DNA of 63,325 bases from assembly GCA_028281825.1 (NCBI GenBank), contig JANQJC010000088.1, positions 1 through 63,325 on the forward strand, given 5' to 3'. Numbering within the stretch: position 1 is the stretch's first letter; each line of letters starts with the position of its first letter. The stretch is from Flavobacteriales bacterium. Its GTDB lineage: Bacteria > Bacteroidota > Bacteroidia > JANQJC01. Below the pieces are notes generated by a model that was not told the origin of the DNA, made no database searches, and saw only the letters and a program-made list of their open reading frames with translations. Below, in pieces: positions 37,981-45,436 of this stretch. A program made the translations under genes and the position numbers.

Positions 37981-39477
37981 ATGCCTAGATTCATAAAGAT
38001 TTTAAGCCTATTAATGCTACCTACTTCATTGGTAGCCCAAAACTACAAGCCTACCGTTGAAGGGCAGGAAAGCTATTATATAAAACCTGATGGTGAGATA
38101 AAAGGTATTAAGACTAATCAAGTGAGTATATCGGGAAATGATACTATTCTCAATAACTTCCACACTTTTAAGTATGACACATCCTATTGCCCTCCTGATT
38201 TTAAGAGTGGTAGTATTCATGCTAGCAACGCTTACTCACCAAGCTGGTTGGGAAAAGACATCATTCTAAAACCTAATGGAGAAGTAAATCTTACCAACCA
38301 TGATGATGAAATAATTACACTACATACGTGGGCTGGTTATGGCACCTCATGGAATGCCTTCGACCTTCAGGGAGGCAACTACATTGAGGCTTCCGTCACT
38401 TCAATCACGCAAAGCAATGTATTGGGCAATATTGACTCTATAAAAACTATTGCCCTACAAGCAAAAAACAATCAGGGAACTAATATTTCCCATCCAATAA
38501 ATGGGAGTGAAATCAAACTTGGTAAAAACTCTGGCTTTGTGCAATTATTTAGCTTTCTTGAATTTCCGGATAATACAGATAGTTATATTATTACAGACCA
38601 AACTAAACTTGCACGCAGGGATGTTTATGATTTCAATATTGGTGATGTTATACAGGTAAAAATTGAAGACTATTATGGCGGGCAACCCTTTGATACACTT
38701 GCTTATGTAACTAAGACAATTTTAAGTAAAACATACTCACAAGGCCAGGAAACTGTTGAATATAGTATACAGCAAGACTACCTGATTTATAGGTCTTACT
38801 ACGATTATCAAAACACACATCAAACAGTGTATCTTCCACAGGAAACATATAGTGAAACCGTTACAGTTATGTATGATTCATTGAGTAGCTACATTGATGA
38901 GAATATGCCTGAGGAAGTAGGTTTCAAATACTGGCCTACAAATAATAAAGACTACCCTTACTATTATCACCTGTTTGCACCTGATACAATTTGCTCTAGA
39001 GTAAGTATGGAGCTTTATAATCTTCTAGGTTTTATTGATAATACTCAACCTGATACATGTTGGTATCAGCATCTTGATGGTGAAACCCCAATAACTGTCT
39101 ATATAAAAGAACTTGGAGAGTATAGGCATGAATATGGTAACTTTCATCAATATCATGAAACACCTATATACTACAAACAAGGCGGAGAAATATGTGGTTC
39201 TTTGGTTACAGGAACTAAGGAACAAGTTCCTCCTTTAGAGATACAGATTTCTATATACCCCAATCCTGCAAGTAATGAATTAAACATTATGCTCACCCAA
39301 CCCATTTTAGATGCTACATTAAACATCTATGATACCGTTGGCAAGTTGGTGTTATCCAAGCAAAATGTGAATGGTAACCAATTGAGATTCGACCTGGGCC
39401 TTGAGTCAGGAGTTTATTTTGTGCATGTATCTGCGAAAAACCACAAAACCTTTGCTCGAAAAATAATTGTCAGATAA
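37981..39477 (+). CDS. Secreted protein with T9SS sorting domain, tandem paralogue 2
   Basis: This 498-residue protein is a duplicate of the preceding gene. It shares the mature start NYKPTVEGQESYYIKPDGEI, scattered blocks through the body (NYIEASVTSITQSNVLGNIDSIK, TKLARRDVYDFNIGDVIQV) and a nearly identical C-terminal sorting domain. The two are surely one transcription unit. Signal peptide: FIKILSLLMLPTSLVAQ. No catalytic motif is seen. Confidence 0.82.
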   Translation: MPRFIKILSLLMLPTSLVAQNYKPTVEGQESYYIKPDGEIKGIKTNQVSISGNDTILNNFHTFKYDTSYCPPDFKSGSIHASNAYSPSWLGKDIILKPNGEVNLTNHDDEIITLHTWAGYGTSWNAFDLQGGNYIEASVTSITQSNVLGNIDSIKTIALQAKNNQGTNISHPINGSEIKLGKNSGFVQLFSFLEFPDNTDSYIITDQTKLARRDVYDFNIGDVIQVKIEDYYGGQPFDTLAYVTKTILSKTYSQGQETVEYSIQQDYLIYRSYYDYQNTHQTVYLPQETYSETVTVMYDSLSSYIDENMPEEVGFKYWPTNNKDYPYYYHLFAPDTICSRVSMELYNLLGFIDNTQPDTCWYQHLDGETPITVYIKELGEYRHEYGNFHQYHETPIYYKQGGEICGSLVTGTKEQVPPLEIQISIYPNPASNELNIMLTQPILDATLNIYDTVGKLVLSKQNVNGNQLRFDLGLESGVYFVHVSAKNHKTFARKIIVR

Positions 39478-39484
39478 TGATAAT

Positions 39485-40630
39485 TTAGAGTGTTCCCCTA
39501 TTCTCTTGTTCTCTTTCAATTGCCTCGAAAAGAGCTTTGAAGTTGCCTTTTCCAAAAGACTTGGCACCCTTTCTTTGGATAATCTCAAAGAACATGGTTG
39601 GCCTGTCTACTACTGGCTTGCTGAACAACTGCAGTAAGTAACCCTCATCGTCCCTGTCAATCAATATCCCCAACTTCTTCAATGGTTCAAGGTCTTCATC
39701 TATTTCACCTACCCTATCCAATATGTCGTCATAATAGTTATCAGGTACATATAGAAATTCTACTCCCCTGTCTCTCATGGCGGTTACTGTTTCTATGATG
39801 TTGTCAGTAGCTACGGCTATGTGTTGCACGCCAGGCCCTTTGTAGAAATCAATATACTCCTCTATCTGTGACTTCTTCTTACCCTCAGCTGGCTCATTAA
39901 TTGGGAATTTGATGCGGCCATTACCGTTGGTCATCACCTTACTCATCAAGGCAGTATACTCAGTTGAAATGTCCTTATCATCAAAAGAAACTAGTTGGGC
40001 AAAGCCCATCACTTTGGCGTAGAAATCCACCCATTTGTTCATTTCTCCCCAATCTACATTACCCACCATGTGGTCAATGTACTTCAAGCCTACTGGTTCA
40101 GGGTTGTAATGCGATTCCCACTTTTTAAAACCTGGTAAGAACACGCCATTATAATTACTTCTCTCTACAAAAATGTGAACTGTTTCACCATAAGTATGAA
40201 TACCCGAACGCACCACATAACCATTCTCATCTTCCTCCTTGGTTGGCTCCATGAATGGCTTAGCGCCACGCTTAGTGGTTTCTTCAAAAGCCTTGGTTGC
40301 ATCATCTACCCAAAGAGCCACCACTTTTACGCCATCACCATGCTTCTTGATATGCTCATATATGGGTGAGTCTGGCACCAATGGTGTGGTTAATACCAAA
40401 CGTATTTTGCCTTGCTGCAACACGTAAGATGTCCTATCCTTTATGCCAGTTTCCAATCCAGAATAAGCTAGTGATTGAAAGCCAAAAGCCGTTTTGTAAA
40501 AGTGTGCAGATTGCTTGGCATTACCCACATATAACTCTACATAGTCGGTGCCATTCAAAGGTAAAAAGTCTTCTGCTTCCGCAAAGATTTTTTCCATACC
40601 ATATTCAACATTTTTCAAATCTGTACTCAT
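39485..40630 (-). CDS. hppD: 4-hydroxyphenylpyruvate dioxygenase
   Basis: It converts 4-hydroxyphenylpyruvate and O2 to homogentisate in tyrosine breakdown. The 381 residues hold two VOC-type halves. The Fe(II) ligands are the His in YIDHMVGNV, the His in PGVQHIAVATDN and the Glu in PTMFFEIIQRKG. The C-terminal helix GAKSFGKGNFKALFEAIEREQ is highly conserved in this enzyme. It is 28 nt downstream of hmgA in the same direction. Confidence 0.97.
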   Translation of the reverse strand: MSTDLKNVEYGMEKIFAEAEDFLPLNGTDYVELYVGNAKQSAHFYKTAFGFQSLAYSGLETGIKDRTSYVLQQGKIRLVLTTPLVPDSPIYEHIKKHGDGVKVVALWVDDATKAFEETTKRGAKPFMEPTKEEDENGYVVRSGIHTYGETVHIFVERSNYNGVFLPGFKKWESHYNPEPVGLKYIDHMVGNVDWGEMNKWVDFYAKVMGFAQLVSFDDKDISTEYTALMSKVMTNGNGRIKFPINEPAEGKKKSQIEEYIDFYKGPGVQHIAVATDNIIETVTAMRDRGVEFLYVPDNYYDDILDRVGEIDEDLEPLKKLGILIDRDDEGYLLQLFSKPVVDRPTMFFEIIQRKGAKSFGKGNFKALFEAIEREQENRGTL

Positions 40631-40657
40631 AATCTTATCAATTAGCTGATTAAATAA

Positions 40658-41818
40658 TCATTCCTCATACCATGATTTGTAATATTCCCCGTCGTCGATA
40701 CCCATGGCCTCTTGTGTTACCATTAAAGGTTTAAAGGTATCTACCATAACGGCCAATTCCAAAGTTTCTTTTTGCCCAATGCTTCTTTCCATAGCACCTG
40801 GTGCCGGCCCGTGAGGAATACCCTTTGGGTGCAAAGTTATGTGCCCCTGCTCAATATTGTTCCTACTCATAAAATCACCATCCACATAATACAACACTTC
40901 GTCACTGTCAATATTACTGTGATTATACGGAGCCGGTATAGCTTCGGGGTGATAATCATATAACCTTGGGCAAAATGAGCATACCACAAAAGTGTTTGTC
41001 TCAAAAGTTTGATGCACTGGTGGTGGCTGGTGCACACGACCTGTAATAGGTTCAAAATTATGGATAGAAAATCCATAAGGGTAGTTGTATCCATCCCACC
41101 CTACTACATCAAAAGGGTGATAGCCATAGACGATTTCGTGAAGTATCCCTTCTTTCTTTACCTTAATTACGAAATCGCCCTTTTCGTCATAAGTCTCCAA
41201 TTCTATGGGTAACTTGTAATCCCTTTCGCAAAACGGCGAATGCTCCAGCATTTGTCCGAAATAGTTGCGATAACGCTTAGGGGTATATATGGGTGAAAAT
41301 GATTCGAGGTATAACAGGCGATTATCCTCAGTATCAAAATCAATTTGATATATCATACCACGCGGGATAACCAAGTAATCACCATACTCAAATGAAATAT
41401 TCCCCATAAAAGTCCTGAGTGTTCCACTTCCTTTATGCACAAAAAGCATTTCATCGGCATCTGCATTCTTGTAGAAATACGCTCTTAATGATTGCCTTGG
41501 TGCGGCAAGACCTAGATGAACATCACCGTTTATCAAGAGCGCCTTACGACTTTCCAAAAAATCATTCTCAGGCTTTACATCAAAACCCTTCAATAGCATC
41601 GACCTGATATTCTTCTCTACCGCAATCTTTGGGGATACATCAGTAGACTTTAATATCTCCTTTACTTGGGTGGGCCTACTCACATGATATAGCAAGGCTG
41701 ACATACCTGAAAAGCCCTCAGTTCCGAACAATTGTTCGTAGTAGTGATTTCCTTCTGGGCTTTTAAAAACGGTGTGACGTTTTTGAGGTATTTTACCTAA
41801 TTGATGATAAATTGGCAT
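40658..41818 (-). CDS. hmgA: Homogentisate 1,2-dioxygenase
   Basis: The enzyme opens the homogentisate ring to maleylacetoacetate. The 386-residue length is typical of the shorter bacterial form. Family segments include IPRGMIYQIDF, GWDGYNYPYGFSIHNFEPITGRVHQPPPVHQTFET and the iron-site region DEVLYYVDGDFMSRNNIEQGHITLHPKGIPHGPAPGA. It is the first gene of the pair with hppD. The later steps (maleylacetoacetate isomerase and fumarylacetoacetase) are not nearby. Confidence 0.96.
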   Translation of the reverse strand: MPIYHQLGKIPQKRHTVFKSPEGNHYYEQLFGTEGFSGMSALLYHVSRPTQVKEILKSTDVSPKIAVEKNIRSMLLKGFDVKPENDFLESRKALLINGDVHLGLAAPRQSLRAYFYKNADADEMLFVHKGSGTLRTFMGNISFEYGDYLVIPRGMIYQIDFDTEDNRLLYLESFSPIYTPKRYRNYFGQMLEHSPFCERDYKLPIELETYDEKGDFVIKVKKEGILHEIVYGYHPFDVVGWDGYNYPYGFSIHNFEPITGRVHQPPPVHQTFETNTFVVCSFCPRLYDYHPEAIPAPYNHSNIDSDEVLYYVDGDFMSRNNIEQGHITLHPKGIPHGPAPGAMERSIGQKETLELAVMVDTFKPLMVTQEAMGIDDGEYYKSWYEE

Positions 41819-41836
41819 GGTTATTTAATTACTATG

Positions 41837-41844
41837 CAAAGTTA
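41837..41844 (-). promoter_or_regulatory. -7 box TAACTTTG of hmgA-hppD
   Basis: An exact match on the minus strand, 18 nt before the hmgA ATG. Confidence 0.6.
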
Positions 41845-41970
41845 CGTATTTGCTACTTGACCGAAAAATGAGATTAGTCATTAATGAACACTTATCAATA
41901 AGTAATGGTTGATAGAAAGAGTAAACTTTGGATGCAATAATCCTAAAATTCATTTGTTTTGTGAATAATT

Positions 41971-43254
41971 ATGAAGACTCATTTCTTTAGAATACTTATA
42001 ATCATCTCTTGCCTTTTGCCTCTATGGGGCACTGCACAGGATAAACAGTATGCCAGGCAGGTGATTGAAAAGCTTACTGCATTAGATATGCATGGGCGTG
42101 GCTATGTGATGGACGGGGATGAAATAGCCGCTCACTACATAAAGGAACAAATGGAAGTCCACGGTGCCTTGGCATTTGATTATAATTTCTACCAGGACTT
42201 TTCAATGACGGTAAATACCTTTCCTGGAAAGATGAAGGTGATTGTAGAAGAACAAGTGCTAACACCTGGGGTGGATTTTCTGGTAAAACCATCGTCTGGG
42301 GCAGCTTCAGGAAACTATAATTTAATGTGGACGGATTGGAAAGCATTGGCCCATAAGGAGGCTGACTTTACTATGACTCCATCTGAAATGCGAAAAACCT
42401 TGATGGTGGTAGACCCCTCAGGTGCTGAAACTAAAGAAGAAAAAGCGTTTGTGCAATCACTATGGGGCAACCCCTTAGGCTTAGTTGGAGTAATCGTTTT
42501 GACAGAGGATAAACTTACATGGGGTGTATCTCAAACACAGAACCCTTATATAGAGTTAGAGATTAAGAAAGACAAACTAACAAAAGATACCAAGACTATT
42601 TCATTGAAGATTGATGCTAAATACAACCCCAAGCATCGCTGCCAGAATATCGTGGGCTTTATTGAAGGCAAAGAAGAACCCGACTCTTTTATCGTGTTCA
42701 CAGGACATTATGACCACCTTGGTCATATGGGTAAGGACACCTATTTCCCCGGTGCAAATGATAATGCGAGCGGCATCTCTATGCTTCTGGATTTCGTTAA
42801 GCACTATGCTGACTATGAAAACCAGAGTAAATATTCCATAGCCTTTATTGCTTTTGGTGCCGAAGAAGCCGGCTTGGTGGGTTCTAGGCACTATGTGGAA
42901 GACCCCGTATTTCCATTGGAGCAGATTAAGTTTCTTGTTAATATAGATTTACTGGGAACAGGGGGGGAAGGCATTACCATAGTAAATGCAACCAAACATG
43001 AAAAGGAATACAACACCTTTTTAAAGCTGAATGAAAAGAAAAAGTATCTAGCCCAGGTGAAAAAGCGCGGCCCTGCGGCCAACAGCGACCATTACTTCTT
43101 CTCAGAAAAAGGAGTGCCAGCCTTCTTTATCTATACCATGGGTGGCATTACCGCCTACCACGATATTTACGACGTAGCTGAAACCCTGCCTCTAACCGAA
43201 TACGAAGACGTATTTAAACTGATTACGGATTTCGTAAAAGAACTGGAAAAGTAA
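41971..43254 (+). CDS. Secreted M28 family zinc aminopeptidase
   Basis: The 427-residue peptidase has a signal peptide (FFRILIIISCLLPLWGTAQ). The zinc-binding set is complete: His in FTGHYDHLG, Asp in ANDNASG, the catalytic and ligand Glu pair in FGAEEAGLVGS, a distal Asp in VNIDLLG, and His in ANSDHYFF. A protease-associated-like insert fills residues about 90-220. It probably removes N-terminal residues from peptides in the periplasm. It is 2 nt before rsmI. Confidence 0.9.
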   Translation: MKTHFFRILIIISCLLPLWGTAQDKQYARQVIEKLTALDMHGRGYVMDGDEIAAHYIKEQMEVHGALAFDYNFYQDFSMTVNTFPGKMKVIVEEQVLTPGVDFLVKPSSGAASGNYNLMWTDWKALAHKEADFTMTPSEMRKTLMVVDPSGAETKEEKAFVQSLWGNPLGLVGVIVLTEDKLTWGVSQTQNPYIELEIKKDKLTKDTKTISLKIDAKYNPKHRCQNIVGFIEGKEEPDSFIVFTGHYDHLGHMGKDTYFPGANDNASGISMLLDFVKHYADYENQSKYSIAFIAFGAEEAGLVGSRHYVEDPVFPLEQIKFLVNIDLLGTGGEGITIVNATKHEKEYNTFLKLNEKKKYLAQVKKRGPAANSDHYFFSEKGVPAFFIYTMGGITAYHDIYDVAETLPLTEYEDVFKLITDFVKELEK

Positions 43255-43256
43255 AG

Positions 43257-43925
43257 ATGCCTAAACTGCACCTTGTACCTACTCCTATTGGCAACCTTGA
43301 AGATATTACTCTTAGGGCGATAAGGGTATTGAAGGAAGCCGACCTGATATTGGCTGAAGATACAAGGGTAACAGCAAAGCTGTTAAAGCATTATGAGATA
43401 GGCACTAAAATGCAATCTTTCCATGAGCATAATGAGCACAAGATTGTAGGTGATATCATAAAGAAGTTGGAAGCTGGAATGAACATAGCTTTAGTAACAG
43501 ATGCCGGCACACCCGGTATTTCTGACCCTGGTTTTCTTTTGGTTCGTGAGTGTGCGAAAAGCGGTGTGGATGTGGAAACCCTACCTGGTGCAACCGCTTT
43601 TGTTCCTGCATTGGTAAACTCTGGATTACCTTGCGACAGGTTTTATTTTGAAGGCTTTTTGCCTCATAAAAAAGGTAGACAAACACGCTTGGAGTATCTT
43701 TCTAAGCTTGACCAAACCATCGTGTTGTATGAATCACCGTACAGAATTGTAAAGACTTTAGAACAATTAGCCGAACATTTGGGAACTGATAGACCCGCTT
43801 CTATCTCAAGAGAGATTACTAAGATTTATGAGGAAACATTGCGGGGAACTCTAGCCGAATTAGCACAACACTTTAAGGAGAAAGTTCCCAAAGGAGAGTT
43901 TGTGATTGTAGTAGGTGGGAAATAG
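43257..43925 (+). CDS. rsmI: 16S rRNA (cytidine(1402)-2'-O)-methyltransferase
   Basis: This tetrapyrrole-methylase-fold enzyme 2'-O-methylates C1402 in the ribosomal P site using SAM. The 222 residues show LHLVPTPIGNLEDITLRAIRVL, ILAEDTRVTAKLL, ALVTDAGTPGISDPG and LPGATAFVPALVNSGLP, all RsmI hallmarks. It lies immediately after the M28 peptidase gene and ends 1 nt from the convergent unknown gene. Confidence 0.95.
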   Translation: MPKLHLVPTPIGNLEDITLRAIRVLKEADLILAEDTRVTAKLLKHYEIGTKMQSFHEHNEHKIVGDIIKKLEAGMNIALVTDAGTPGISDPGFLLVRECAKSGVDVETLPGATAFVPALVNSGLPCDRFYFEGFLPHKKGRQTRLEYLSKLDQTIVLYESPYRIVKTLEQLAEHLGTDRPASISREITKIYEETLRGTLAELAQHFKEKVPKGEFVIVVGGK

Positions 43926-43926
43926 A

Positions 43927-44310
43927 TTAATCAGGACTTATTCCATAGTTCGCAATGTGATGCGGAAATTCCTTTTCAAAAATAGAATTTGAAACTCCAA
44001 TAATCGTAATAGCAAAGCCCTCTGAATCCATTCCCGAGATGGTAGTTGCCAAACCTTCTATTTGATTATCATTATCATCAACAACCTTCATATTAGGAAT
44101 GTCCATTGTCTCAATAAGATAATCATCTGAATAGTCCACTTTATCAATATTATTCTCAGAACAATAATTCTTAAAGAATTTATAATTGTAACTGGGACTC
44201 GAGAAAACCACTTTTCCAAAAACCACTCCCATAGGTGGGTCTGCCTTTTCCAGGCTAGTTATTCCAATCTCCCGGTTATCCAGTAATATTTTATACGTTT
44301 TCCTCTCCAC
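43927..44310 (-). CDS. Hypothetical protein
   Basis: This 127-residue, acidic protein starts MERKTYKILLDNREIGITSLEKADPPMGVVFGKV and has regularly spaced beta-like segments, with no signal peptide and no recognised family. Base composition is more AT-rich than the neighbours. It stands alone and is convergent with rsmI. Confidence 0.6.
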   Translation of the reverse strand: MERKTYKILLDNREIGITSLEKADPPMGVVFGKVVFSSPSYNYKFFKNYCSENNIDKVDYSDDYLIETMDIPNMKVVDDNDNQIEGLATTISGMDSEGFAITIIGVSNSIFEKEFPHHIANYGISPD

Positions 44311-44395
44311 TTATTCTTAACATGAAACAATTTTTTCAAGTCGCAACTCTAAGGTAGTAATTAAATGAATTAATCTACATGAGAGTACTTATCCC

Positions 44396-44403
44396 TATCT
44401 TTG
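44396..44403 (+). promoter_or_regulatory. -7 box TATCTTTG of the radical SAM gene
   Basis: An exact match ending 4 nt before the ATG, implying a leaderless transcript. Confidence 0.55.
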
Positions 44404-44407
44404 CCCC

Positions 44408-45436
44408 ATGCTAAGCGCACGGGTAAGAGATGGATTGAATTTTTTGGGAAAAACAACTCCTAAAAGGGCTGCTAATGCTTTAAAAGTATTAGGCAGTTTT
44501 TACTACTCCAAATGGACAAAAAAGCCTGTGCAATGGGGTGTGCCTATTAGCATTTCTTTTGAGCCTACTACATCATGTAACTTGCGCTGCCCTGAATGCC
44601 CCAGTGGTTTGAGGCAGTTTACCCGTCCGACGGGAATGCTGGAAAACAAGTTTTTCAGGGACACGGTTGACCAGTTGGAAAAGGAACTGCTTTACCTAAT
44701 CTTTTACTTTCAAGGAGAGCCTTACCTAAATCCTGCTTTTTTGGATATGGTGAAATATGCCTCTGATAAGGGCATCTACACGGCTACCAGCACCAATGCA
44801 CATTACTTAAAAGATGAAGCAGCCAAGAAAACGATAGAGTCAGGTTTGGATAGGTTGATTGTTTCCATTGATGGTACAACTCAGGATGTTTACCAAAACT
44901 ACCGTATAGGTGGCAAACTGGATAAAGTGATTGAAGGCACTAAGAACATCATCAAGTGGAAAAAGGAGTTGAACTCGAAAACACCACATGTGATATTCCA
45001 ATTTTTGGTGGTGAGGCCAAATGAACATCAAATTGAGGATGTGAAAAAACTAGGTGCAGAAATTGGAGTAGATGAAGTTCGTTTCAAAACCGCACAAGTG
45101 TATGATTATGAGAACGACCCCAACGAGTTGATACCAACCATTGATAAATACTCCCGCTACAAGAAGAACAAAAACGGTAGCCTGAAAATCAAGAATCTAT
45201 TACTTAACCATTGCTGGAAGTTATGGCACTCCTGTGTTTTAACTTGGGATGGCTTGGTAGTACCCTGCTGCTTTGATAAAGACGCCACCCACCAATTGGG
45301 TGACCTAAAAGAAAAACCTTTCAAAGAGATTTGGCAGGATGAAAGGTATCAGAATTTCAGGGCTTCGATTATGCGCTCAAGAAGTGAAATAGATATTTGT
45401 GCCAACTGCACCGAGGGCACTCAGGTGTGGGCCTGA
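44408..45436 (+). CDS. Radical SAM protein with SPASM domain
   Basis: The 342-residue protein has the radical SAM 4Fe-4S motif in TSCNLRCPECPSG (Cys57, Cys61, Cys64), which cleaves SAM to start radical chemistry. FYFQGEPYLNP and DRLIVSIDGTTQDVY are the following barrel strands. The C-terminal SPASM region (HCWKLWHSC, PCCFDKD, CANC) binds extra clusters. SPASM enzymes often modify peptides, but no small precursor peptide is seen next to it, so the substrate is unknown. It abuts the convergent giant gene with no gap. Confidence 0.88.
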   Translation: MLSARVRDGLNFLGKTTPKRAANALKVLGSFYYSKWTKKPVQWGVPISISFEPTTSCNLRCPECPSGLRQFTRPTGMLENKFFRDTVDQLEKELLYLIFYFQGEPYLNPAFLDMVKYASDKGIYTATSTNAHYLKDEAAKKTIESGLDRLIVSIDGTTQDVYQNYRIGGKLDKVIEGTKNIIKWKKELNSKTPHVIFQFLVVRPNEHQIEDVKKLGAEIGVDEVRFKTAQVYDYENDPNELIPTIDKYSRYKKNKNGSLKIKNLLLNHCWKLWHSCVLTWDGLVVPCCFDKDATHQLGDLKEKPFKEIWQDERYQNFRASIMRSRSEIDICANCTEGTQVWA

